64,000 bases of DNA from Streptosporangium carneum (lineage in GTDB: Bacteria > Actinomycetota > Actinomycetes > Streptosporangiales > Streptosporangiaceae). Below are positions 52,821 through 62,700 of the stretch, one piece after another. Location of the stretch: the NCBI RefSeq assembly GCF_027922005.1, contig NZ_BSEV01000011.1, positions 62,001 through 126,000 of the forward strand, read 5' to 3'. Made by a program: the position numbers and the translations under genes. Position 1 is the first letter of the stretch. The number at the start of each line of letters is the position of its first letter. The notes beneath the pieces are model-generated. The model saw only the letters and a program-made list of their open reading frames with translations. It made no database searches and was not told where the DNA came from.

Positions 52821-53492
52821 ATGTCCCGCATGACAACCACGGATCCCCTGGCCCCGTTCCAGTGGCTCAACGTGTCCGAGAGCTCGGGCGGCGGCGCACT
52901 GGGCACGATCTTCAGTGTGGCCTTCTTCCGTGGACTTGCCCCAGCGGAGGTGGTGCGCCGCTTCAGCCGCGGTGAGGACTCCGGCCAGGAGTCGGACTTC
53001 GGTGGACTCGACGACAAGGCCTACGAGTTCGTCACCGAGACGGGCGGCGGAGACGGCGGCGGCCACGTGGGCGTCTTCCAGGCCGGTGAGTGGTGCGTGG
53101 CCGTCGAGCCCCACGGCTGGATGGCCACGCTCCACGAGGTGGTGACCGAGCTGTCGCGGGGTTGTGAGGTGCTGGCGGTCACCCGGCACGACTACGCCGC
53201 CGAGCACAGCTTCGAGTACGCGATCGACGGCACGGTCGTCACCGGCTACCGGCTGCGGCACCCGTACGAACGTTACGGCTCAGCCTCCGACCGGCTCAAC
53301 GGCTTCATGCGCGAACTGGGCATGGGGCTGGACGAACCGGAGGGCGAAGCCGCGTGGGACGCCGCATGGGAGGACAACTACTCCACCGCCGTGCCAAGAG
53401 CCTTCGCCCTGGCGGCGAAGGTCACCGGAGTGTCGTTCACGCCCGACATGCTCACCCGCCCGATGCTCGTGGGGCCCATCGTGGAGAGGTGA
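52821..53492 (+). CDS. DUF6461 family protein
   Basis: 223 residues, no membrane segments. Contains GEWCVAVEPHGWMATLHEVV and RHDYAAEHSFEYAIDG, the pattern of actinomycete DUF6461 proteins (often multi-copy, function unknown). ATG at 52821 or 52830. Confidence 0.75.
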   Translation: MSRMTTTDPLAPFQWLNVSESSGGGALGTIFSVAFFRGLAPAEVVRRFSRGEDSGQESDFGGLDDKAYEFVTETGGGDGGGHVGVFQAGEWCVAVEPHGWMATLHEVVTELSRGCEVLAVTRHDYAAEHSFEYAIDGTVVTGYRLRHPYERYGSASDRLNGFMRELGMGLDEPEGEAAWDAAWEDNYSTAVPRAFALAAKVTGVSFTPDMLTRPMLVGPIVER

Positions 53493-53720
53493 TCGTCCAG
53501 CGGCGCCCACTGTTCGGCCGTGTCGGCTGACCACCCCGGCCGGCGCCGGGCACTCCGCGTCCCGCCCGATCGCCACCAGGTCCTCCGGCGAGAACGGGAA
53601 ACACGACCGCGGGCTGTCCGCTCAAAGGGATACGAGCCCGGCCGTCACACCGACACCGTCGGCACGCATGCGGCTTCCATGAGCCGTGGGACGGTATAGC
53701 CGAGAGACCCTGCCTGTCCT

Positions 53721-53735
53721 TATGATCATCCAATG
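53721..53735 (+). promoter_or_regulatory. Leaderless promoter for the small zinc-ribbon gene
   Basis: TATGAT (53721-53726), a good -10 hexamer, lies seven bases before the ATG at 53733, and no ribosome binding site is present, so transcription probably starts at or next to the start codon. Confidence 0.5.
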
Positions 53736-53957
53736 TCCGACGGAAAGTGCACCCAGTGCGGCCACGAGGGGCTGGAGCCCGGCTTCGTCTCCGACGCCCA
53801 AGCACAGACGCCCGGCTTTGCCGTATGGGTGGAAGGTGAGCTGGAGCGGGGAGTGTTCGGCGGAGTCAAGCTGTGGGGCCGCCCCAAATGGCAGGTGGAC
53901 GCCCGTCGCTGTCCGAACTGCTTTCACCTGGAGCTCTTCGCCGGCCGTCAGCTGTAG
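53733..53957 (+). CDS. Small zinc-ribbon protein (probable leaderless gene)
   Basis: 74 residues. CTQCGHEGL and CPNCFHLELFA are two CxxC knuckles about 48 residues apart and would bind one zinc. The middle part (FAVWVEGELERGVFGGVK) looks like beta strands. Function unknown. The start is supported by a -10 element at leaderless spacing. Confidence 0.65.
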   Translation: MSDGKCTQCGHEGLEPGFVSDAQAQTPGFAVWVEGELERGVFGGVKLWGRPKWQVDARRCPNCFHLELFAGRQL

Positions 53958-54124
53958 CCGTCCTGCTCAGGCCCCAACCACTTCAGCCGGACCGCGAAGG
54001 GGACGCGCTGAGCCTGGTCCGGTGTCCTGCCCCAACTCCCCCGCAACCGCCCTGTCTGATCATCCCGCCGTCGTCCCACCCGGCGGCAGGGCCCGCCGGG
54101 TGCAGGCGGCGCCGTCTTGTGGGG

Positions 54125-54985
54125 TCACTTCACCTCGACGGGAACCCGTTCATCGCCCAGAGACTCCTTGGACCTCTTGTTCCGGGTCAGGTAGACATAG
54201 GTCATCGCGCCCAGGAACAGAACGGCCGATGTCCACTGGTTCAGCCGCATCCCGAGGATCTCGTTGGCCGGGTCGACGCGCAGGCCCTCGATCCAGAACC
54301 GGCCCGCGGTATAGCCCGCCACATACAGGGCGAAGAGCCGACCGTGCCGCAGCGCGAAGCGACCGCCGATCCAGATCAGTGCCAGCGCCAGGCCCACGTT
54401 CCACAGCGACTCGTAGAGGAACGTGGGGTGATAGGTGGCGACGCCCGCCACGGTCCCCGGGCGGCCCGCCTCGATGACCAGGCCCCAGGGCAGGTCGGTC
54501 GGGCCGCCGAACAGCTCCTGGTTGAAATAGTTGCACCACCGGCCGATGGCCTGACCGATGGCGACGGCCGGGGCCACGGTGTCGGCGACCGCGCTCAGGG
54601 CGATGCCCCGGCGACGACAGGCGATCCACACGCCCACCCCGCCCAGGGCGACGGCGCCCCAGACGCTCAGACCGCGCCAGCCCGGTCCGGAGTCGCCCCA
54701 GACCAGGATCGCGTCGATCGGCCGGTGCGGGGCGTCAGGCCCGAAGTACAGCTGCCAGTCGGTGATGACGTGGTACAGCCGCGCACCCACGATGCCGAAC
54801 GGGATCCCCCACGTTGCCAGGTCCAGCATGGTTCCCGGCGCCCCACCGCGATTCCGCCAGCGGCGCTCGGCGACGACGACGGCCGCCACGACACCGAGCA
54901 TGATGCAGATCGTGTAACCGCGGATGGGCAACGGTCCCAAATACCAGACCCCTTCGGGGGGACTGGGAATGCTGGCAATCGACAT
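54125..54985 (-). CDS. lgt: Prolipoprotein diacylglyceryl transferase (Lgt)
   Basis: 286 residues with about seven membrane helices. GRWCNYFNQELFGGPTDLPW is the Lgt signature near residue 145, and HPTFLYESLWN follows, the His-containing motif around residue 195. It transfers diacylglycerol from phosphatidylglycerol to the lipobox cysteine of prolipoproteins. Actinomycetes often carry more than one Lgt; the housekeeping copy is usually next to trp genes, which are not seen here, so this is probably a second copy. ATG at 54983-54985 has no strong ribosome binding site. Confidence 0.93.
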   Translation of the reverse strand: MSIASIPSPPEGVWYLGPLPIRGYTICIMLGVVAAVVVAERRWRNRGGAPGTMLDLATWGIPFGIVGARLYHVITDWQLYFGPDAPHRPIDAILVWGDSGPGWRGLSVWGAVALGGVGVWIACRRRGIALSAVADTVAPAVAIGQAIGRWCNYFNQELFGGPTDLPWGLVIEAGRPGTVAGVATYHPTFLYESLWNVGLALALIWIGGRFALRHGRLFALYVAGYTAGRFWIEGLRVDPANEILGMRLNQWTSAVLFLGAMTYVYLTRNKRSKESLGDERVPVEVK

Positions 54986-55320
54986 GGCAGGAAATCTAGT
55001 ACAGCCCGCCGCGATCACAGATCCCTCCGAGGTGCATACTTTAAAGAAATCCGGCCGGCGACCCGCAGATCGCATGAGGACCATTTGCGCGTTCACCTCC
55101 CACCGCACCCGGGACGCATCCGCCTGAGCGAGCTGACCGGCCAAGAGCGCGGCCGGTCGGCGGACGATCGCCCTGGCCGCACACATGTCACGGAGACGTT
55201 GGCGATCGAGGCGGCGAGCCGAATGGGACGGGCGTTATTCGATGCCTGACGGCAGCCGTTGTAACCCGGGGCGGGCTTTCCGATCGCGAAATAGAGAGTC
55301 TGCCCGGTTCGTCGGAATAG
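54986..55320. other. Intergenic region without a supported gene
   Basis: From the Lgt start to the tRNA fragment I see only Arg-rich shadow frames, no family resemblance and no clear ribosome binding sites. Confidence 0.5.
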
Positions 55321-55362
55321 AGCGCCTGGGACTCGAACCCGGAGCCTACGGATTAGAAGATC
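55319..55362 (-). tRNA. 3' fragment of a tRNA-Arg(TCT)-like gene (probable attachment-site scar)
   Basis: On the minus strand the sequence runs CTTCTAATCCGTAGG (anticodon loop with TCT, 3' anticodon stem, variable region), then CTCCGGGTTCGAGTCCCAGG (T arm) and CGCTCTA (3' acceptor strand). The bases upstream do not provide a D arm or a proper 5' anticodon stem: only about 20 bases separate a weak acceptor match from the anticodon instead of 33. It is therefore not a functional tRNA. Confidence 0.5.
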
Positions 55363-55626
55363 GCCCTCAGGCCGCTCCGGACCGTTCCATGCGGGTCGGA
55401 GGACATGTACGGTCCATCCTGAACGGCTCCGCATGCCCTGTGCCGCACCCCGAAGTACGACGTCGATGCCTGGTGGGCGGCGGGGCTGAGGCACGAAGCC
55501 CCGAGACCGTCGACCGCCTCCAGCCTCGTACGACGACCAGCCGCCGCCGGGCGATCGCGAGGGATGCGTCGGACCTTGGCTCGATGAAAGCTTTCGGGCA
55601 GAACCATGCGGTCGATGACGGCGGTG

Positions 55627-55986
55627 TCACTGTCGGTTCACGGGAACCTCAACCGAGTAACCGCCGGGAAACTCGGCCTTCCTGAGCTCCTTGACGAGCT
55701 CTTCCCTATGGCTGTCGGTCCTCCAGTAGGCGTGAAAGTGCTTCTTGTCCGCGGTGGTGATTTCGATTTGCCGTTCGTCTTCTATGACCTTGGCGCTCCA
55801 TGTTTTTCCTGAACGTAGCTGAGCCAACACTGCAGACAGGTCTACCTGCTGGGAGTCGTCGCGGTTGAGGACGAACAGACCACAGACGAGCAGTACGCCT
55901 GCAGCGACGGCGGACATGACCAACGTTCTGTTACGCGAAGTTCGTCTTGGTCGCCTGGGTGAGGTCGCTGTGTCCTTCTCGGCCAT
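55627..55986 (-). CDS. Membrane-anchored isolated FtsH extracellular-type domain
   Basis: 119 residues from the ATG at 55984-55986 (an ATG at 56010 is an alternative; neither has a good ribosome binding site). A basic N-terminus with RRPRRTSRNR is followed by one membrane helix (LVMSAVAAGVLLVCGLFVL) and a domain with VDLSAVLAQLRSGKTWSAKV, IEITTADKKHFHAYW and FPGGYSVEVPVNRQ, the pattern of the FtsH N-terminal periplasmic domain. There is no AAA or protease domain. Codon usage and GC are visibly lower than in neighbours, suggesting later acquisition. Confidence 0.65.
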   Translation of the reverse strand: MAEKDTATSPRRPRRTSRNRTLVMSAVAAGVLLVCGLFVLNRDDSQQVDLSAVLAQLRSGKTWSAKVIEDERQIEITTADKKHFHAYWRTDSHREELVKELRKAEFPGGYSVEVPVNRQ

Positions 55987-56321
55987 TTCTACAGCGTGCC
56001 AGTTCATGTGGTGCACCAGAAAGGCCCGTGATCCGATCCGGCAAAGGAAATCGGAAGCCGTACAGCCGGGCTCGCTTCGGGCCGTGGACCTCTGTCTTGT
56101 CAGCACGATCAACGGCTCTGCGGTACGGCTTCCACCTCGCTCAAGACTGAGGTCGCCGAGCGGGATCAACTGCAGCAGTTCGGGGACGTCGCCGTCAGCG
56201 CTGCCGTCACACACCTGACCTCGCGCTGGAACCGCATGGATGTAGCTTCGGCAGAACCACTCACGCCAGTTACAGCTTCTCACTTCTCCTGTTGATGCTC
56301 ACCGCATCTCGTTATAGGGTC
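55987..56321. other. Intergenic region, lower GC
   Basis: Upstream of the FtsH-domain gene and of the SRPBCC gene. No further gene seen. The divergent promoters should be here. Confidence 0.45.
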
Positions 56322-56344
56322 TAACTATCGCTAGTGATGCTAAC
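56322..56344 (+). promoter_or_regulatory. Palindromic operator candidate upstream of the SRPBCC gene
   Basis: The core ATCGCTAGTGAT (56327-56338) is a near-palindrome centred on CTAG, flanked by TAACT and GCTAA. It lies 40-60 bases before the ATG and has the size and symmetry of MarR/TetR operators. Confidence 0.4.
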
Positions 56345-56381
56345 TCGACCGGCCGGACCGGTCGATGAACAGGGGAGAAGA

Positions 56382-57032
56382 ATGTTCGGTACTCGCTCGA
56401 CCACCTCGCGAACCCCTCGTCGCCGGACCGGCGCGCGTGCTGCCCTGCTCGCGGTCCCACTGGCTGTCGCCGGTGTCCTCGGCGCCGCTGCCGCGCCCGC
56501 CCAGGCCGTCACCCCCGATCACGGCACCAGTCCGGCCTCACTGACCTGCCAGGGCAAAGGTGTCGACCCAGCCGCCGAAGCCCGCCACCGGGCCGAGATC
56601 TTCATTCAGGCGCCGCTCCGCACGGTCTGGGATCTGCAGACCGACGTGGAAGGCTGGCCCTCCTGGCAGAAGCCCGCCGCCCCCATGACCGTGAAGCGCC
56701 TCGACTCGGGCCCACTGCGCAAGCACTCACGGTTCCGGGCGACCATTCACCTACCTTCCAACCCCCCGCTCCCGCCCCCCGCGGTGGTCATCACCTCCAC
56801 TGTCCGGCAACTCCAGTACGGCAAGTGCATCCGCTGGACCGGACCTGCCGACGGCGCCGGATTCCACATCGACGGCATCCATGTCTGGAATTTCATCAAA
56901 GTCCCCGGCGGCATCCTCGTCCGCACCGAAGAAAGCCACACCGGCCCCCAAGCTGACCCCAATTCAGACATGGGCCTTGAAACCTGGCTCAACGACCTCA
57001 AAACCGCCGCCGAATCCGTCCCCCGCAACTGA
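56382..57032 (+). CDS. Secreted SRPBCC (START-like) family protein
   Basis: 216 residues; ATG at 56382 with AGGGGAGAAG upstream. A twin-Arg-containing, Arg-rich signal peptide (TPRRRTGARAALLAVPLAVA) ending near APAQAV is followed by a polyketide-cyclase/START-like fold: IFIQAPLRTVWDLQTDVEGW and the C-terminal amphipathic helix. Typically binds a hydrophobic ligand in a cavity. Exported SRPBCC proteins are uncommon, and its ligand is unknown. Confidence 0.85.
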   Translation: MFGTRSTTSRTPRRRTGARAALLAVPLAVAGVLGAAAAPAQAVTPDHGTSPASLTCQGKGVDPAAEARHRAEIFIQAPLRTVWDLQTDVEGWPSWQKPAAPMTVKRLDSGPLRKHSRFRATIHLPSNPPLPPPAVVITSTVRQLQYGKCIRWTGPADGAGFHIDGIHVWNFIKVPGGILVRTEESHTGPQADPNSDMGLETWLNDLKTAAESVPRN

Positions 57033-57109
57033 CCGGACAACAGCCGCCCCAGCCCCATCGGCTCAGCGGCCACCCCGAGTCACCTCCGGACGTGCGCTTC
57101 GCCTCATAG

Positions 57110-57259
57110 TCACCGATGTCTCTTTCGCGACGCCGGGGCGGGGGGTGAGAACCGGGGATGGTGGGCTGCCGCAGTTCGGTGGAGCTGCTCTTCGGTCGCG
57201 GGTCGTGCGAAGAGGGTGTCGATCGGGAGATCGGTCTCGGTCGTGGGAGGGGTGGGCAT
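57110..57259 (-). pseudogene. Probable remnant of a LUD-domain (LutC/YkgG-like) gene
   Basis: A 49-codon frame starting TETDLPIDTLFARPATEEQL and continuing HRTAAAHHPRF, then stopping. LFARPAxxxQLxRTAAAL is how N-termini of actinomycete LUD-domain proteins begin; the remaining 150 or so residues of the family are absent. It follows the DoxX gene by 52 bases in the same direction. The resemblance is from memory and the match is short. Confidence 0.35.
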
Positions 57260-57311
57260 CAGGGGACCTTTCATTGATCATGTTGCGTGACAGGCCCGGT
57301 GACTTCGTGCT

Positions 57312-57665
57312 TTAGAGGGCGGCCAGGCCGAGGGCGGCCGTGACCGCGCTGAGCACCAGCAGAACCAGTGACGGCAGGCTGTCCTTGGGGGTGTCGCGAG
57401 CCTTGAGGTGAGTGGCGACGGCGCCGGCCATGAGGAGTGCCAGGCCGGCCGCGGCCGCGACGCCGAGCACCCCGACCCACAACCCGACGAGCAGGCCGAC
57501 GGCTCCGACGATCTCCAGTGCGCCGATGACGCGCATGAGCCCGGTAGGCACCCCGAGTCTGCCGAGCTGAGCCGCCATGTCGTCCTTGCCGGAGACCTTC
57601 GGGAAGCCGGCTCCGGCAAAGGCGAGGGCCAGCAGGACGGACAGGACGGCGGTGGCGATGAACAT
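57312..57665 (-). CDS. DoxX-like membrane protein
   Basis: 117 residues with four predicted membrane helices; FAGAGFPKVSGKDDMAAQLGRLGVP in the first loop and RVIGALEIVGAVGLLVGLW are DoxX-like family features. Redox or membrane-stress related in characterised relatives. AGGAGA precedes the ATG at suitable spacing. Confidence 0.88.
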   Translation of the reverse strand: MFIATAVLSVLLALAFAGAGFPKVSGKDDMAAQLGRLGVPTGLMRVIGALEIVGAVGLLVGLWVGVLGVAAAAGLALLMAGAVATHLKARDTPKDSLPSLVLLVLSAVTAALGLAAL

Positions 57666-57691
57666 GGTCGCGGTCTCCTCGCGGTGAATTA

Positions 57692-57708
57692 CTTCAGTGA
57701 TTGAACTG
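57692..57708 (-). promoter_or_regulatory. Imperfect palindrome upstream of the DoxX gene
   Basis: ACTTCAGTGATTGAACT has arms ACTTCA/TGAACT matching at five of six positions, in an AT-rich patch just upstream of the DoxX start. A candidate site for the nearby MarR regulator. Confidence 0.4.
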
Positions 57709-58108
57709 TTTTCTATCAGAAGTTATTTCTGGCGCGCCAGCAAGGGGCCCATCGAGGGCGGTCAGCAGTGATACGGCTCGGCGCGGGGCCGGTGAGGCGA
57801 CGGCTGCGAAGCAGCGCTCTGCCGCCGGTGGCGCTGCCGGCGGAATCCCCCATGGCGTTCGCCATGCGGTGGGGCCGAACATCGTGGTCAAGCGACGCGG
57901 ACGCACGCCGGGGCCCGCCGTCGAGCCGAACGGTGACGCGGGCGGTTTACGGCGGCCATGGCGAGCGCGTGTTCCGGGTGGGGGGCGGTCGGCGAGGACA
58001 CCCGCCTACGCGGCGTCGGCCGCCTCGGGTTCGCCGGCGGCGTCGAGCTGGCAGAAGCGGGCAGGGAGAGCAGGGAGAGGGGAAACCCTCTGGGCCGCCC
58101 TCAGAGGT
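57709..58108. other. Intergenic region without a supported gene
   Basis: Between DoxX and MarR. Frames here are Gly/Arg/Pro-rich shadows; degenerate coding remnants cannot be excluded. Confidence 0.4.
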
Positions 58109-58585
58109 TCAGCGCCGGATGTCGGGACCGGCCACTGACTGAGCCGTACGCAGGAGCGACAGCAACTCGGTCCGCTGGTCGGCCTCGAGCACCGAGATGA
58201 TCGGCGCCCGTTCGAACAGGCGGGCCAGGAGGCGATCCCTGAGCTGCTGTCCGCGACTTGTGAGGAGAAGCCGCTTGGCCCTACGGTCCTCCGGGTCTGG
58301 TTCCCGCCGCAGGAAGCCACACCGTTCGAGGGAGTCGGCGATCGCGGTCACGTGGGACGGCTCGCAGCGCAGATGCGCGGCCACCTCCCCCATGCGCTGG
58401 GGCTCCTGGAGATGGATCAGCGTGTGAGCCTGTGGGACGGTGAGCCCGGCGTCGGCGGCGGTCTCCTCGAAGTGCACGCGTAGGGCCACCGCCACGGCGA
58501 ACAGACGCTCCACGATCTCCTGGCCCTCTGGGTCCGGCCACTCGATTCGTATATCCGCCACGACTCCCCATCCCGCTTGCTTCAC
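58109..58585 (-). CDS. MarR family transcriptional regulator
   Basis: 158 residues (150 if the GTG at 58561 is used, which may be better placed relative to GGGATGGGGAG). Winged helix-turn-helix with GLTVPQAHTLIHLQEPQRMG, EVAAHLRCEPSHVTAIADSL and the wing RREPDPEDRRAKRLLLTSRG. Likely represses the DoxX/LUD genes or itself, responding to a phenolic or oxidant. Confidence 0.9.
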   Translation of the reverse strand: MKQAGWGVVADIRIEWPDPEGQEIVERLFAVAVALRVHFEETAADAGLTVPQAHTLIHLQEPQRMGEVAAHLRCEPSHVTAIADSLERCGFLRREPDPEDRRAKRLLLTSRGQQLRDRLLARLFERAPIISVLEADQRTELLSLLRTAQSVAGPDIRR

Positions 58586-58926
58586 TCCCTAAACTATTCC
58601 ACGCCCGGCACGATTCCGAATGGCGCGCGAGGCAGGCTGTCCCGCCCCCATGGATGTGGCGCGGGGGTCGCTGGCGTTCGCCGTGATCTTTCTCCTTCGT
58701 GTCGTTGCGGTAGTGATGTTATGGAGCGCCTGATCCGCTCGATATGGGCTTGGCCGTACGGGTGGTCTGACGGATCAAGCATGCCCAGGCCGTGTCCTGA
58801 AGGATCACCGCCCCTCGTGATGATCTTCGCGTGGGGCGGGAGGTCTGAGGGGATCCCGCGAGCCGTGACGAGTCCTGCGGCGTCCGGCGGTCGCACTGTC
58901 GAACCAGTTACCGAGGAGGACCTCTG
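58586..58926. other. Intergenic region without a supported gene
   Basis: Divergent region between MarR and the RibD-C-like gene; holds both promoters. GGAGGACCTCTG precedes the latter's start. Confidence 0.45.
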
Positions 58927-59502
58927 ATGCGCAGCGTGACCTACTCGATGGCCGTCTCGCTGGACGGCTACGTCGTCGGGCCGGACGGCTCCTTCGACTG
59001 GACGGCGCCCGACAAGGAGGTCTTTGACCTCGCCACCGACGAGGTGCGCAAGGTCGGCGTCCATCTGCTGGGACGACGGCTGTACGAGACCATGCTGTAC
59101 TGGGAGACCGTCGACCAGAACCCGTCGCTCGACTACTCAACGCTCGAATTCGCCGCGATCTGGAAGGCGCTCCCGAAGGTGGTGTTCTCCACCACGCTGT
59201 CGGCGGTGCGGGGAAACGCCCGCCTGGCCTCCGGTGGCCTGGCGGAGGAGATCGAGCGGTTGCGAGCCGAGCCGGGGGAGGGCGACATCGCGATCGGCGG
59301 CGCGACTCTCGCCGCCGAGGCGGCCGCGTCGGGTCTGATCGACGAGTACCGGGCCAGGGTCTACCCGGTGCTGGTCGGCGGCGGCATTCCGTTCTTTCCC
59401 CAGCACGAGCGCCGGGTGGATCTCGAACTCGTCGAGACCCGCGCCTTCAACTCAAGAGTCGTCTACCTCCGCTACCGCGTGGCGCGCCAGGCCGTGTCCT
59501 GA
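58927..59502 (+). CDS. RibD C-terminal / dihydrofolate-reductase-like protein
   Basis: 191 residues. MAVSLDGYVVGPDGSFDW, VHLLGRRLYETMLYW and DIAIGGATLAAEAAASGLID are the three typical blocks of the DHFR-like fold found in RibD C-terminal domain proteins, which bind NADPH. As a stand-alone actinomycete protein its substrate is usually unknown. GAGGAGGAC before the ATG. Confidence 0.9.
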   Translation: MRSVTYSMAVSLDGYVVGPDGSFDWTAPDKEVFDLATDEVRKVGVHLLGRRLYETMLYWETVDQNPSLDYSTLEFAAIWKALPKVVFSTTLSAVRGNARLASGGLAEEIERLRAEPGEGDIAIGGATLAAEAAASGLIDEYRARVYPVLVGGGIPFFPQHERRVDLELVETRAFNSRVVYLRYRVARQAVS

Positions 59503-59720
59503 GAACGTCTTGTTGGCCTGGGGCGGCTGCCCTCATCACCCCTGCGAGGGTCGCGAGGTGCTCGGCGGACTGATCGACGAGTAGCACCGAGCGGTATATG
59601 AGATGAAGATTCCACACCATGCCATTTCAGGACATGCGTTCCAGAGATTGTCGGCATGCATGGCTACTTTGGCCCGTGCCCCTTGAGCGCGTAATGCGTA
59701 GACCCTTGCGAGGTATCTGC

Positions 59721-62700
59721 ATGACCATGGAACGGATGCTGACCTACGTCAGCGGAAGCTCGGCGAAGTTCTGGCAGGTGAGCCAGAACGGCACCGATCT
59801 GAACATCCGGTACGGGCGGCTCGGCACAGCCGGCCAGACGCAGGTCAAGTCGTTCGACACCGCCGCGGCGGCTGAGGCGGCGGCCGACAAGCTGGCGGCC
59901 GAGAAGCTGCGCAAGGGTTACGTCGAGGACGACGCGCCGGCCGTGTCGGTGACCTCACCGCCGCAGGCGACCTCGGAGCGAGTGCCCAACGCGTCGGCAC
60001 CGGCACAGCGACCCGCCGAGGTCGCCGACGAAGATCTCTTCATGATGCCGGCGAGCTGGGTACGCGGCCTTCATCCGCGGCGGGGCGGCGTGGAGGTCAC
60101 CGTGAAGCGGCCGGATGCGGGCGCACCGGCGAAGGTCGCTGCGACACTGGCCGAGTACCGGCAGGCGATCCTCGACTCCCTGGAGCTGTGCTCCGATCCG
60201 GAGATCGTCGAAGCGGGCACGGCACACCTGGCAGGGGACGTGACTCCGCTGGGCGCCGCGGTGGCCGCCGAAGTGGTGGGCGCGTACGTGGACTGGCAGG
60301 ACACGACGACGCTGCCCGCGTTCGCCGACACCTGGCTGCTGGAGCGCGGCCCGGTGTTCGCGGCGGTGGCGGTGGCCGAGCTGAGCTCGCTGAAATGCGA
60401 CGGTGACTACCACAACAGCAGCACGAGGCCCGCCTTGCCGATCCAGCGACTGGGCGCGACCGACCACCCCGGTCGCTGGTGGGGCTGGAACCGGACGGAG
60501 TTGTTTCTGCGGGTCCGCGCCGCCGTCGCGGCGACGTCGGATGCCGAATACGCCGAGGTGGTGACCTCGCTGGCCCGGTGCCGTGAGAAGGGCCCGCACC
60601 ATCGGGTGGCCGTGTCCTACCTGGTGCCGACCGAGATCGACTGGGTGGAGGCGGACTGCGCCGAAGCCGCCGGCATCGGCTCGCGCCTCGCCGACTGCCT
60701 GATCGCCGCGATCAGCACCCCGGACCAGGTGGCACTGATCGCGAGTCACGTGTCGGGTTATCGGGTGACTCAGACTCCCGCCCTGCTGGCCACGCTCATC
60801 GACGGCATGGGCGCCGCGGCGGTGCCGGTTCTGGCCGGATGGTCCGATGACGCCTACAGCACGGAGGAGCGGCGGCGGCTGTTGGCGGCGATCGCCGAGT
60901 TGCCGAGCGACGAGGCGATGCGGGCGCTGATCGACCGGATCGAGCACAAGCCCACCCAGCCGGCGCTCCTGCGGGCGGCGGCCCGCTTCCCGCGCCGGGC
61001 GATGCGGATGCTGGCCGCCTCCGGCGGCAAGGTGCTGGATGAGCTGTTCCGTGCCCACGTGCTGGCCCACCCCGACCTGGTGGACGAGGTGCTGGCGGAG
61101 GTGGGCGATGCCGCCGCGAAGCGCATCAGCGCGATCTCGACCGCTGCGGCGGTCGCCACCGCTCCACCGGAGGCCCTGCCCGAGGTGCTGGTCAGCCCGC
61201 CGTGGAAACGTCCGCGTACGGCCGGCAAGCCGGTGGTGGTGAGCGACCTGGTGTGCGCGGACGAACCGACGCTGGTGTGGGGGCCGGGCGAGCGCGATGC
61301 CTGGCGCTCCGCCCGATCGGACCAGGGCGGCTACCGCGGCCGCGACTGGAAGCGCATCGCCGCCCACATCGCCGCCAACCTCGCCGGGACCGGAGCGAGC
61401 CGCGCCCCCTGGTACCAAGAGGTGGATCTGTTCACGCTCGGACCGGAGGAACTGGTCAGGCCGCTGCTCGAGACGTGGGTCCCGTCCGATCTGTGGGGCG
61501 CGTCCGACTGGATCCGGGTGGTGGTCGCCCGCTTCGGGCCGGCCGCGCTGCCCGTGGTGGTCGCCAGCGCTCGGAAGAACCCCGGGCTGATCGCTCCGGC
61601 ACTGCTCCCGTTCGCCGCCCCGGAGATCGCCGTGCTGATGGCCGAGTGGCTGACCCGGCTGAAGTCGGTGCGGGCCACCGCGCTGTCCTGGCTGGCGCGA
61701 CACCCCGGCGCCGCCGCCCGGGCGCTGGTCCCGGCGGCTCTGGGCAAGCCGGGTCCGGCACGCCGGCAGGCCGAGCAAGCCTTGCTGGCGCTGGTCGCGG
61801 GCGGCAACCGCGACGCGGTGGCCCAGGCCGCCGCGGGGTACGGCCCGGCTGCCGAAGCCGCGATCGCCGGCCTGCTGGCCGCGGACCCGCTCGACGTGCT
61901 CCCCGGCAAGATCCCGGCGGTGCCCGACTGGGCCGATCCGGCGATCTTGACCCGTGTTCAGCTGCGCGGTGGCGCCGGGGCGTTGCCGATCGAGGCGGCC
62001 CGCCACGTGATGACGATGCTGGCGATCTCCAGGCCCGGCGACCCGTACGCCGGCATCTCCCTGGTCAAGGAGGCCTGCGACAGCCGGAGCCTCGCGGACT
62101 TCGCCTGGGCGCTCTTCCAGCGGTGGCAGGCGGCCGGGTACCCGTCCAAGGAGAGCTGGATGATGGACGCGCTCGCGTTACTCGGTGACGACGAGACCGT
62201 CCGCAGGCTGACCCCATTGATCCGGACCTGGCCCGGTGAGGGCGGGCACAGCCGGGCCGTCACCGGGCTGGACATCCTGGCCGCCCTCGGGTCCGAGGTC
62301 GCGCTGATGCACCTGCACGGCATCGCCGAGAAGGTCAAGTTCAGCGGGCTCAAGAACCGGGCCCGGCAGAAGATGGCCGAGGTCGCCGCGGAGCTGGGCC
62401 TGGAGACGCAGGAGCTGGCCGACCGGCTGGTGCCGGATTTCGGCCTGGCCGCCGACGGCAGCCTGACCCTCGACTACGGTGCCAGGAAGTTCGTGGTCGG
62501 CTTCGACGAGCAGCTCAAGCCGTACGTGGTGGACTCCGGCGGCAAGCGGCTGAAGAGCCTGCCCAAGCCGGGTGTCAAGGATGATGCGGAGCCGGCGTCC
62601 GCGGCCTACCGGCGTTTCGCCGGGCTGAAGAAGGACGTCCGTACCGCGGCCTCCGACAACATCCGCCGGCTGGAGCAGGCCATGGTGGACCGGCGGCGCT

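Noticed and set aside
55319..55383. Functional tRNA gene
   Set aside because: The D arm and 5' anticodon stem are missing and the acceptor pairing is incomplete, so only a fragment is claimed.
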